DNA of 64,000 nucleotides from Taxillus chinensis (Eukaryota > Streptophyta > Magnoliopsida > Santalales > Loranthaceae), in the NCBI GenBank assembly GCA_023512835.1, contig CM042090.1:10013343-10077342 (forward strand), written 5' to 3'. This document shows, in pieces, positions 1 through 10,153 of this stretch. The notes beneath the pieces were generated by a model. It worked only from the letters and a program-made list of their open reading frames with translations. It was not told the origin of the DNA and did no database searches. The position numbers were made by a program, and so were the translations under genes. Numbering within the stretch: position 1 is the stretch's first letter; each line of letters begins with the position of its first letter.

Positions 1-735
1 GGGAAACAAAGGATCCCCTTGATAGAGCCCTTTAGAACTTGGCAATTGGCAATAACTCTCTAGGACTGCCATTCACTAACACAATAAACGGACAAAAGAA
101 ATACAAAAAAAAAAAAAACACTTCTGCCACCTAGCCAATAACCCACAACGCTCTAACAGATAAAAAGAAACTCCCAATTAACGTGATTATAAGCCTTGTC
201 CAAGTCCATGTTACGTAGAACTCTAAGAAGATAAACCTTTAAACAGCCATCTAGGCACTCATTTGCAATGAGAACCAAATCAAAACTCTGCCTACCAGAC
301 ACAAACACACTATGAAAAAGGAGAAGTGATTTTATGCATGCCTCTCACCAAACTAATAAGCCGAAAAAATTTCAAATCATCCGCCTCTTGTTTCTGAGGG
401 AGAAAAGCCAAAAAAAAAATAATATTAAGACTTTGTTCGAACATACAATGCTCCTGGAACTCCCAACACACTACCATAACATTAGACCGCACAACATCCC
501 AACAATACTAAAAAATATAAGTCATATCCCCACTACAACTCCGAACCACCAACTACACCTCCCCAAAAGGGTGATCGAGCCATAAAGCATCACCCCTGAA
601 AATGGAATCAAACTAGACCCCATCAAGGCGAAGCCGAGGATGCTACTCCTCACTATAAAGTGACTAGTAGAACCCTACAACATAAACCCTAATATCTTCC
701 TTACACGTTGATAGGACACCGTTGATACTCAAAGT
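1..735 (-). mobile_element. LINE (non-LTR) reverse-transcriptase remnant
   Basis: Read on the minus strand, this stretch matches the plant L1-type LINE reverse transcriptase in order, with several frameshifts and stops. From right to left one sees an FYxSLYSE-like segment near 650, a CWDVVRSNVM segment near 490, then KKQEADDLKFFRLISLV (typical LINE: KKxxAxDLKDFRPISLV) near 370, ANECLDG near 260 and a DLDKAYNHVNWEF-like catalytic segment near 180-200. The region facing the left edge corresponds to the xxGLRQGDPLSP block. The element runs off the left edge and cannot encode an active enzyme. Similarity is from memory of the family, but the motif order makes the call fairly safe. Confidence 0.75.
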
Positions 736-869
736 GGTAATGGTGTTAATATTCTAGTGAGTTAGTTATACAATGAAAGAATTTGATATTCTTGTCCCCC
801 TTTTAAAGCCACAACGCTCTAGATTTCAGCTGCCATGAAATCTCATCCATCAGAAGAACCTTTTCAAGG

Positions 870-1590
870 TTGGTGGTTAAAAGCTCTCTGCTGCAGCCCG
901 TCTCCTTAGAAAGCAGTCTAACCACTGCCACCCCATCGAGCTCCCGCAAAGCTGCCTACAAAGAAGGCTTCTGAGATGTAACCCAGAAAAAAACTGCATC
1001 TCTAAAAGATTAAGATCCTCACAGCAAGGGAGACCATGAATCAAAGCCCGCCGCCACTTGGTCCCCATGACGCCAATGATCCAATCCAACATCGAGCATC
1101 TGACTCAGTCCAATCCATCCCTTATCGTCCCTACCCGCTGAGATGAACACAGCCCCCTTGGTCTTGGAAGGCCCCAAAATAAACAAAGAGATAAGCCAAC
1201 CATTCAAATTCTATCGCCTTTGAGCCAAAAACACCTTGCTGTCCTCCCTGAAGGAACAGATCATTAACTACTTGTCGGGGAGCCTTGCCATCTCCAGAAG
1301 TACATCTCAAAGCCACCCCACCACGGCCAGACCCATCAAGATAGTGCTGACCCACGAACTACTACACTCCACGAGACAAACCTCCCGATCTAATGGCTTG
1401 AGCTCAAACGATTTAAACTCCACCTGGAAAAAGCGAGGATAATCTAAATCATCGTCGTGAGTCCATCGCCTCGGTGTGGGACTCTCGTCATTGCCAGTGT
1501 GAACCAACCCTGATGCCCTAAGGTGAGTCACCAAGCATCGCACATGTGAAATGCATTCATAAAAGAATAATGTTAAGTTGCTACCATATA
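870..1590 (-). mobile_element. LINE ORF1-like (gag-like) remnant
   Basis: The minus-strand frames over this stretch are broken, but they give the pattern of the N-terminal ORF1 region of plant LINEs: an FQVEFKSFELKPLDRE-like stretch followed by VECSSSWVSTILMG, then a NLNGWLISLFILGPSKTKGAVFISAG-like stretch cut by stops. It lies upstream, in transcription order, of the reverse-transcriptase remnant at 1-735. The endonuclease that should lie between them is not visible, so the copy is internally deleted. The two pieces probably belong to one insertion in the distal part of the flanking E2 gene, but the sequence cannot prove this. Confidence 0.5.
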
Positions 1591-2974
1591 ACAATATGAT
1601 ATAGTTGTTATAGCTTACTAGATATCAGGAAAAAGGAACAAAACAGACATATTATAGCTTATTATAGCTTTCATAACACAAATATAATATAACCACATAC
1701 ATCATTGAACAAAACCTCACAAAATGCTACCCAAACAAAAAAAAAAGTTAAGGTTGCAAAAAATAATTTAATAAAAACTGTTTCTTTTAGATACAGGAGA
1801 ACCTCACATGACAAGTCAGGCCCAAAATGATACAGATTTTCTTTTTGATCTTAGATGAAGTAACTTATAAGTTAAAACATCTATGTCAGGCCCATATAAG
1901 ACAAAACCAAAGTCAAACTTATGAAGACCCTTTGAAAAACAAACAAACAAATGTAAAAGCATAGCCATTATTGTCAACAAAAACAACTGAAATAGCAAGG
2001 AGTCTGGAATATATTGCTTGCTGTTAAGTTAAAGTTCAGCACCATAGGAAAAATATATGTTTTAAAACCAGTCTATCGAATAGAAAATCAACAAAGAAGT
2101 TAGTGACTCTGTGCCTAAAATTTTCTTCAGAGTACATGCCGCACAAAAATGGTAGATCAAGAAGCACATCAACGTGAGCCATAAAAATAGTGGTAGAAGC
2201 GGAAAGATCTGTTCAGTTCAAAAATTTTAAGTCTTGCATCCGTTAACCAATTATCCTAGAATGATTAACATAAAGACAATAGTGTCATTATAATTTTGAC
2301 TTTTTTGAAAACGCTAGGCATGGATTCTAATCGACAATACAACAACATAAGCCTCTACAAAAGGTTTCCTATTCAAAATAAATAAATAAATAGAATGATA
2401 GCTGCTATCAGTAGCGTTTTCCTAACTTAGTTTTCTTAAGTATTTTATACTTCTGATAGAGCTCCAGGTTCTCATAGAGTACAGATATAATCATCGTACA
2501 TCACAAAATTACACTTCCGGTGGGAGGGGAGTAAATACCAGTGTAAAAATATATGTTTCATCAACAAAAAAACACATGTTCTGAAATGCCAATAAACATG
2601 CTGTTCATACTAATATATACACATATCAAATGCTCTATAGCATCAAAATCCACACCTTGAACCATTTGGATTCTAAACTGGTCAAATTGATCAATAGTTT
2701 TTCAACTGCATCTGATGCTCCAATGTCCTTTTTAAAGCAGGCCTACAAAAGATGTACTGCTGTGCAGTACTATAGTACTATTGTTCGTCACTAGTAATTA
2801 ACATACCAAGTGGTACTAAATTGTAAAAGAAGCGTTCCTGGAGGAGGCTACTATTTTATTTGTAATCTCAAATAGAAACAGGACATCATCACATAATTGG
2901 TATCATTAGCAGTGAGGCACCCATTATATTAATCATTTATTGGATAAATCGGATCATATAAAGTAAAAAATTAC

Positions 2975-5000
2975 CTAAACAAATGTGGCCATTGCTATAA
3001 ATGTGAGGATGCAGAGGCGCTGGGTTCAGAAATATAACCTGCCAAAAACACCATATATATGAATACCAATAAATACATACAAAGCTCTGAACAACTGAAA
3101 AAAGAAAATTGTGGTTAAAACCAAAATTAAATGAAACCTGTGGAGCTTCCATAGGGTAATGGTCAGGAAAGTCCACCTGAAGCTGATAAGTTTCATTTGC
3201 ATAAAGAGTTCCAGGAGCGCCATTCACTTCAATAACCCACCTTCAGATTAAAAAAATTAGAGGGTAAAATCAGTAACACGGTTCATAAAATAAGATTTGA
3301 AAGAAATATGACACGGGAATTAAATGTCATAATAAATACTTTGGGAAGTCAAAATATGAGATTAAATGAGCGGATGATAGTTGCAGATACAGGAGTAATA
3401 AGGTATGTGTACATATGAGTACTGTATAATACTATCTATACTGAAACAAAAAACAATAAAAGGAAACCATTCCATTCTATTCATATGTACTAATAAGTGA
3501 ACTTACTGTCTTGATTACAATTTGTAATTCATTTGATCCCTCCTGGGCCCTACATCCATAAAACTTTCAGATATATTTCAATTGGTGGAGCCACATGTTG
3601 ATTTATCCAAACACAATCAGGACAGTAAGTACTCTGTCTTTCAAGACAAGGTACATTTTTTCTATTTGTAAATTTATGTTGAACCTAGCGCACGAAGCTC
3701 AGTGATGGGGTCCGAGAAGTGGTTGGACTACAGTGGACAATATGACCACAGCCTTCCCTCACAATTAAATTATTGTGAAAAGCCTGTCAGCGACTCAAAC
3801 CCGTGACCTCTAAGTTACGAGGCAGTAACTCTACCATTACACAAAAGTTCGCCCTTATTTAGTAAAATTATAATAGGATAAAATAAAATCTTAATGTCAT
3901 TTATGAATACCACAAACAGGTGCACAATAATCTAAGTGGATGTCAAAACAGATGAAACAAAATATAGTCTCATTCTCTCATAGTCGTAAACATCCTTTAA
4001 TGCTGGGTTTGACACTTTGACTGGCTTTATATAAGAACCAGAAGGGATGTTTCAATCCCTATCCGGCCTTATCACGTTTCTGGGGTTGCACTTCAAGTGG
4101 ATTTTACAATCAGTAACAGAAACATATTGGTCATGGGTAGTGGTAGTTGTCTCAAATTAATCTGCCACCACTCTTAGATTGTTAAAAATTATGGAGAAGC
4201 AATTTTGCCGAATCCTAAAGGATTCCAATCCAATCCCTCCCTATACTTCCCAGTTCCCTTGGAATCTCTGATTGCTTACATTTAAATATTCAAGGCACAA
4301 AATGGTGCCAAGCCCATCACAAAAATTGTAATGAGATTTTGTAGTCCTTATCTGGTCTCATCATGTGTTTGGGATTGCACTTCAAACAGATTTTACAATC
4401 GGCACCAGTGTCATAATTCTACCACTAACCAGCAGTAACTTCAAACCTAATGGAATTGTCTTAAAATAATGCAGCAACCCCATATGACTATTGAAACCTA
4501 CAAAATTGTAACAATAAGGACCAAATCATCCTATCCAATCCAGCCTACCAGACACGGCAAAAATGTTTAGAGTGGGCCACTACCCTAGTCACCAAAACAA
4601 TCACCCAATCATCATAAAAAGCGCGTTGGTGCGCTTTTAAAAGACACCCCCAACCATAATTTTGGCTAACCTCACCTTTGCCACATACACGGGAAAACCC
4701 GTAAACATAAAAACGTAAACTAAGACATTTAATTTCCCCTAGATTTTAAAAATGAGCACGAAAATGAGATACATATGAGTGAACGGTGCATTTAAAACCC
4801 TGGTGAGGATAGGGGAAGGGACCTTTGGAGATTGTCAGAGATTTTGGGCTTGAATCCAGCAGGTGGATTGACCTGCCATTCTGCCAACTCTTTCTGGAGT
4901 CTATTGCAGGCAATCTTGCTCAGTGTCTGAATAAACAACATAAAATAACACGACAACCAAACCGAATCAACAAATTACAAAATCTAAGAACATAAGACGG

Positions 5001-5036
<36 letters not shown>

Positions 5037-5064
5037 TGCGAGAAGCAGTAGAGGAACTGGTCAT
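2975..5064 (-). CDS. Ubiquitin-conjugating enzyme E2, UBC15/16/17/18 class (3' exon missing from window)
   Basis: This E2 enzyme would take ubiquitin from E1 as a thioester and pass it on with an E3. Exons on the minus strand: 5064-5035, 4926-4823, 3240-3138 and 3038-2975. They join in frame to give about 100 residues. Visible features are the MTSSSTASRK start, SKIACNRLQKELAEWQ in helix 1, a GTLYANETYQLQVDFPDHYP core and HPHIYSNGHICL with the catalytic cysteine at about residue 99. HPH in place of the usual HPN is typical of this subfamily. The fourth exon ends one base into a codon. The final exon (about 60 residues in relatives) was not found between 1 and 2974, where a LINE relic lies, so it is either beyond the left edge or lost. 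Exon 1 is only 10 codons, and its donor is embedded in a (CT)n tract. Confidence 0.85.
3676..3856 (-). mobile_element. tRNA-derived SINE in an E2 intron
   Basis: Read on the minus strand, the segment begins AAGGGCGAACTTTTGTGTAA and carries an A-box-like TGGTAGAGTT. About 25 bases further on is a B-box-like GGTCACGGGTTTGAGTC, which is the internal RNA polymerase III promoter of tRNA-derived SINEs. The GC-richer body stands out from the AT-rich intron. Short ATTTA copies flank both sides and may be a target duplication, but they are too short to rely on. It lies between exons 2 and 3 of the E2 gene, in the same orientation as the gene. Confidence 0.65.
5003..5034. repeat. (GA)n/(CT)n microsatellite at a splice donor
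   Basis: A pure GA run on the plus strand reads as CT on the E2 coding strand. It starts directly at the intron 1 donor, giving AAG|GTCTCTCTCT. The +3 to +6 donor bases are therefore repeat sequence rather than the usual AAGT. Confidence 0.9.
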
Positions 5065-6476
5065 GCTTTGCTTCCTTCTACGACTGAGATTGGGTGGAGA
5101 GAGGGAGATAAGGAGAGACGTGTTGAAGAGGACAGAATGAAACCCTTGTTTGTTTTCTTTCTCTCTCTCTCTCTTCTCTTCCTTTTTTCGTATCAATTTA
5201 GTCTTATTAAATATTTGAGTTTTTGTGCCTTTTGTATGCTGGCTTTTATATTTATCCGGTTACTTTTTGTGCGCTTACGAAAGCGCTGGTTGTTTGGACG
5301 TCGCGTTCTCTTCTTTGACCTTTCCGCTACACCACAAAACTACAAATCTAGTTTATGACAAATGACATCACGGTAATGGTCACAGAAATAATTAAATTTT
5401 TCTTATAATTTAAATATATATATAACTTTATTAAAAAATTATTTACATCAAATTTCTTAGAATAAGATATAAAAATAAATAATAAATTTTTATATTTGAG
5501 AATTTATTATTTATTGTTAAATATTTTTTATAATTTTTAAATATATATTATTATACTTATAAACTTTTAATTAGTTATAATAAACCAAATGAAGAGAAAA
5601 TAAAAAAAATTAAGAAATAAATGTAAATATAAATGAGTAATAAGATATTTAATGTTTTTAGAAAATAAGTAAATTTTAATAAATAAATATATTATTTATT
5701 CCCAAAATATAAATAAAAATACCAAACCAAATATGAATGCTCTAAAAGAAACAAATTTCATATAATAATTTTTTATTTAGAAAAATAATAATAATAATAA
5801 TAATAAGTCATAATTTTAATTTTTTCTATATGATTCATACAGTGTTTCTCAACCTATTAGAAAGTACTATTTACTATCTATGATTATTAAATTTATCCAC
5901 ATTTCTCTTTCACATTTCTTATAATTTTTATTTTTATTTCATATTAAATTATAAACAATATTATTAAATAAAAAATAATATAAAATGTTATTTTAATTAT
6001 ACATGAAGTGATCATTGGAATCTATTATGGTGTATATTTGTATATAAAAATAAAAAAAATTAATCTATAAAATTAAGGAAAATGATTGGAAAACAAGTGT
6101 GCCTACCCTAATACATCAGTTTTCCACAATTGAATTTTTCATATAATTTATGGATAAGTTTAAAATTTTGGTAAAAAAAATTACATTGGATTCTCAGAGT
6201 TTATAAATAGGATTGAAACATATAATTTATATATTTACATAATCGTATTTATCTTTTAAATATTTTTTTTAATATATTTTTTTGATATATATATGTGTGT
6301 TGTAATAAATGGATGAGATGAAAAAAATAGTAAATATAAAATAAAAAAATAATTTAAAATAATAGACATAGTGATGGAGAATAAAATGTAGAATGATAAA
6401 CAAAATCTTCAAAATAATATAATATTCATATCCTAAAATAGCAATGAAGAGTATAAACATGATATGGATGTCCTAA

Positions 6477-6773
6477 GAGCATTCACATTGTATTTTTCTA
6501 AAGTTTATCTTAAAATTTACTATTTAAAAAAAAAACCTTCTACATCCTCTTCCATATAATCTATTATAGTCATTTGAAAACTCACATGTATACAAAATAA
6601 TATTAAAAATTTTAGGACAAACTTTTGTGAAATGAACAACATTTTCCTAAATATATGGATTCACTATTTATTTTCTATATCCAAATCATATTTTAAGAAA
6701 GCTAATAGATAACTATCTTTATTAAAACCCTAAAAGTTTATATATATATATATAAAAGACGATGTGAATGCTC
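6477..6773. mobile_element. AT-rich MITE with terminal inverted repeats
   Basis: The left end reads GAGCATTCACATTG and the right end GATGTGAATGCTC, which are inverted copies of each other with small differences. The interior is AT-rich and noncoding, about 300 bp. A superfamily cannot be assigned because no clear target duplication is visible. Confidence 0.55.
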
Positions 6774-6777
6774 TAAA

Positions 6778-7177
6778 AGCATCCACATTAGGTTTGATAT
6801 AACCAAACTTTTTCTTATAATTTAAGAAAAAATAAAGATTTACAAAAAAAAAATATCTACATCAAGTTTCTTAAAATAGGATATAGATATAGGAAATAAA
6901 TAGAGAATTTACAAATATAATGATTCACTATTTATCCTTAAATACTTTCACTACAAAATTTTAATATATATTTGTACACAAGTAAACATTTGATTGAATG
7001 TAATAAATTAAATAGAAAAAAATAGTAAATAAAGAATAAAAAATATTATTTTAAAAATATAGATAAAAATCTAGAATAAGATGTGGAAAATTTTAAGAAG
7101 ATAAACAAATTGTAAAGAATAAATGTATTGTTCAACTTCAAAATAGGAATGTATATACAAACTTAATGTAAATGCGT
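6778..7177. mobile_element. Second AT-rich MITE, adjacent to the first
   Basis: The left end AGCATCCACATTAGGTTTG and the right end ACTTAATGTAAATGCGT form a degraded inverted pair of the same family as the neighbour ending at 6773. Only a few bases separate them, so the two copies are back to back or nested. The interior is noncoding. Confidence 0.45.
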
Positions 7178-7476
7178 CAATAATATTTTTATGAGTTATA
7201 TAATAGCATATATGTACTCAACATATGGCTAATATATTTTATTTCTATTAAATATAAAATGTTGGTATTGTAAAATAAAATTATTACTTTAGTTGGTTCC
7301 TATAAAGATCTAAAAAAGGGTTAAATAAATATCCTTTTATAAACTTAAGATTTATCACGCATAAAAGATTCTTTGATTTGCAATAAAATAAATAGTGTAA
7401 TAGACAATTAAGAATCACGAAACTTTTCTTTATATTTATACTCGAAAAATATACAAAAGAAGATATTATTGGTTTA

Positions 7477-7798
7477 TGTCATGCCCCCAACTCTAGTAGA
7501 TTTGAAACCAATAACGCAACTTCCATATGCTCGCACCCGAAGGCAAGGAGTTGATGACTAACATCAAAAGGGTTACATAGCAGGTGTTGTCCATAATGCA
7601 CATGTACAATCATACAACGAGGGTATTTCTGTATATTCCCAATGACATGAACTGAATAAAAGAGTCTCAATGATAGCCACGGACCTATATCCGAAAAGAA
7701 AGATAATAGTAATACAAAACAACCAATCAAAGATAAGCATAGAAAATCTCCTATATCAAAGTAGGGTTTGGTCTGCTCAATTACAACCCCCCACGACT
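7477..7798 (+). mobile_element. LTR fragment related to the 25.1-kb LTR
   Basis: It starts TGTCATGCCCCCAACTC and shares a series of blocks, in the same order, with the head of the LTR at 25147: GCACCCGAAGG, GTACAATCATACA, a GGGTATT(T/C)CTGTA block and ACGGACC. The similarity fades to the right. It is a truncated or diverged LTR end; no coding sequence remains. Confidence 0.55.
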
Positions 7799-7912
7799 AT
7801 GTCACAATTCGAATTTTCAACCCGTGAAACTGGTTAGTGAAACCCATGTCCACACCCATAGGGACAAGGGGTTGGTGATAACACCTAGAAAAGAGACATT
7901 CGTACTAGGGGG
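7799..7912 (+). mobile_element. Second short LTR-head fragment of the same family
   Basis: It begins with TGTCACAATTCG and contains CCCATGTCCACACCCATAGG followed by ACAAGGGGTTGGTGATAACACC. This parallels the CCCATGCCCGCACCCGAAGG and CAAGGGATTGGTAACTAGCACC blocks of the 25.1-kb LTR. It follows the preceding fragment head to tail. Confidence 0.45.
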
Positions 7913-8470
7913 TGTTAAATCAGCGGGCCGGGTCAGGGCCAACTCGCTCGAGCTTGGGCTTTCTGGCCCGGCACACACCACTTACGGAATAGGTTGGCCC
8001 GCGAGTGGGCCCTTATAATAATAATAATTATTACTACTACATATACTAATTACACAAATATATTTAATAAGTATCATATAGTGCAATAGTGAAAGATTGT
8101 CTGTATAGGTCCAAGGTTCAAGTTGCACTAACCTTATTTGTATTTTGAGGTGTTTTTTAGCATAGATAGCACCGGATTAGGGGTGGGGTGTGTCAAGGGT
8201 TTGGGGACTGTTGGCCTATTGGGCGACGTGGGATGGGGTGGGTTGGGGGTGGAGGGCTGGGTGGCATGGTGGGCCGAGCTAAGCTACGATTTGGTTTTGT
8301 GTGTGTGTGGGTGTGGGGGGGGGGGGGGGGATCCGGCAAGTTGCGGTGTGGTGGACTGCATGGGTAGTAAGTTGGGCTAGGTGTAGACTTTGGTTTGAGC
8401 CTATATAAAGCTATGGCCTGCGGGCTGGCCCATATCCATACGGGCCGAGCCCGTTTTGAACCATAGACCC
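7905..8470. mobile_element. GC-rich non-autonomous DNA transposon, hAT-like ends
   Basis: The left end (GGGTGTTAAATCAGCGGGCC then GGG) and the right end (CGGGCCGAGCCCGTTTTGAA) resemble, in inverted orientation, the GGGCCGG-rich termini of common plant hAT MITEs. The interior has a T/G-rich stretch with a 16-base G run at 8315-8330 and no real gene. The terminal match is imperfect and no target duplication was found, so the boundary is approximate. Confidence 0.4.
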
Positions 8471-8501
8471 TAAAAATTTGCGATGGACCTTAAAGGCTCA
8501 T

Positions 8502-8896
8502 TTTGGTATGCAAAAATAAATTTGGAGGGAATGGAATTACGACAGGAATGGAATGGAATGAGAAGGATTCATTACCTTTCCCACCCCCTACGTCGTCACC
8601 CCCACCTGCGTCGCACCTTCTTGCGTCGTCGCTACCCTACCTCCACATGTACTGCGTCGTCAATTGGATCTAGGCAGCATGCGATGGATAGATAGGTGGA
8701 TGAAGGGTAGGACTATAAAATTGATTCTCTTATGTAAGGGAATGATTTAACATTAGTGGGGTGAGAGTAATGAACATTACCTCATTTAGGGTAAATGTTT
8801 ATCCTAAGATAATAAAAGATGACCTCCCTTTGGGTCTACTAAATGCAAGAATGATAATTAATTTCATTCCATTGTATTTTATTCTCACGTACTAAA
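8502..8896. mobile_element. MITE with 19-bp inverted ends
   Basis: The left end TTTGGTATGCAAAAATAAA and the complement of the right end TTTAGTACGTGAGAATAAA agree at 14 of 19 positions. GGAATGGAAT-type sequence lies inside both ends. CAT lies directly outside each end, which may be a 3-bp duplication or chance. The GC-rich interior (8580-8660) holds short CGTCG repeats and no gene. Confidence 0.5.
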
Positions 8897-9559
8897 CATA
8901 CTATAAGATTTAGGGTTTTTAGGTATGACCTTAATTTTGAGTTGCTCCATAGTTTAAAGTGACTAAGAAAAGTTACAAACTCATTACATGAGTAAAATTG
9001 TGCTTAGAATTTTAGTTTTAGGGGTGTTTTACAAAAAAATCATCATACAACAGTTGATATGGTTGACTGGATGAGAAGTGTAGTCAACATGACTGAAGTG
9101 TGATCAATTGAAGCATTCAGTTTAGTCAAGTAACCTTTGATTAAACATAGAAATTCTAGTGTATTCTTTAAAGTTTGATCGACCAAATGTGATCTAATGA
9201 GACATGATTGACTGAATGATGTTATTTTTTATCAATCAAGATGTTTTAGAAGTTCCACGTGATCATTTAAATATAAAAAACTAAAAATAATATTTTGATA
9301 AAATAATAAAATTTTATGAAAACTATTATATGGTAATGTAAAATATAAGTAATTAAAATTTATGAAAGTAATTTCTCAAACTAAAGTTTAGGTAAAACAG
9401 TGAAATAAAATAACAAAATATGAAATTAGAACTTACATATGTTATAAATTACAGTTTAAACAATAGTCATAAATGGCAATTCAATAGGTAATTTCTTCTT
9501 CTTCGCACCACGGTTGCAACTGTCCCTTCGCTGCGTCCGAGGTAGCCGACAACGAGACC
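8897..9559. other. Intergenic DNA upstream of bL12m
   Basis: AT-rich sequence without a supported gene. The last 60 bases before the start codon become GC-richer (cttcttcgcaccacggttgc and onward), consistent with a short 5' leader. No clear TATA box can be assigned. Confidence 0.4.
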
Positions 9560-10153
9560 ATGGCTCATTTTCGATTCATCACCCGACCGTTCACCCGTAG
9601 TTTCAGAACCCCAAAAGCCGATTCTCTGGGGTCTATTCTCGGGTTGTTACCTCCATGCAAGGACATCATACCTGTTTGCCAATGCAATCGCAGTGCCTCT
9701 CTCCGCGAATTCTGCGCCTCCGCCGAGGGAGGGCCGTCCGCTAGGGTTTCAGAGATCGTGGAAGAGATGGCCGGTCTCACCCTCGTCGAGAGTTCCCATC
9801 TTATGGCACTTTTGTGCGAGAGAGTGGACGAAAATGGGCTGCCGTTTATGGGAATTATGATGCCAGGGATGGGGTCCGGCATGGGCGGCGGAGGTGGCGG
9901 CGAAGCGGCCGCCAAGGCCGACGAGAAGCCGGCTGAAAAGACCGCGTTTGATTTGAAGCTGGAGGGATTCGACTCCGGTAAGAAGGTCAATGTAATCAAG
10001 GAGGTGAGGAAGTTTACTGATTTGGGATTGAAGGAGGCCAAAGAATTGGTCGAGAAGGCTCCAATCGTTCTGAAGAAGGGCATTTCCAAGGAGGAGGCCG
10101 AAATTATTATCGAGAAGTTGAAGGAGGTTGGAGCCAAGGCTGCTATGGAGTAG
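9560..10153 (+). CDS. Mitochondrial ribosomal protein bL12 (L7/L12 family)
   Basis: A single 197-codon open frame without introns. Residues 1-55 are rich in Arg and Ser with few acids ([16 protein letters not shown] start), as in a mitochondrial presequence. Residues about 60-95 match the L7/L12 N-terminal dimerisation domain ([19 protein letters not shown]). A Gly/Met- and Ala-rich hinge follows. Residues about 130-197 form the C-terminal factor-binding domain, with [36 protein letters not shown] and a final [18 protein letters not shown]. In the mitoribosome stalk this protein recruits translation GTPases. Mitochondrial rather than plastid targeting is inferred from the presequence and from similarity to plant mitochondrial copies. 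GC content is well above the flanks. A long open frame on the opposite strand is a shadow. Confidence 0.9.
   Translation: MAHFRFITRPFTRSFRTPKADSLGSILGLLPPCKDIIPVCQCNRSASLREFCASAEGGPSARVSEIVEEMAGLTLVESSHLMALLCERVDENGLPFMGIMMPGMGSGMGGGGGGEAAAKADEKPAEKTAFDLKLEGFDSGKKVNVIKEVRKFTDLGLKEAKELVEKAPIVLKKGISKEEAEIIIEKLKEVGAKAAME

Larger units (their letters stand above)
5200..7470. other. AT-rich intergenic block with decayed MITEs
   Basis: No gene is supported here. The stretch is strongly AT-rich. It repeats a theme of short segments bordered by gagcat(t/c)cacatt and its complement (a/g)atgtgaatgctc, the usual edges of a common AT-rich MITE type in tree genomes. Two bordered units are listed separately. 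A related right-hand edge near 5740 and another near 6465 suggest further, older copies. Confidence 0.6.

Noticed and set aside
9565..10137. Long open frame (190 codons) on the minus strand opposite bL12m
   Set aside because: It exactly mirrors the high-GC bL12m gene, its product is low-complexity and Ser/Pro-rich, and the plus-strand product matches a known family end to end.
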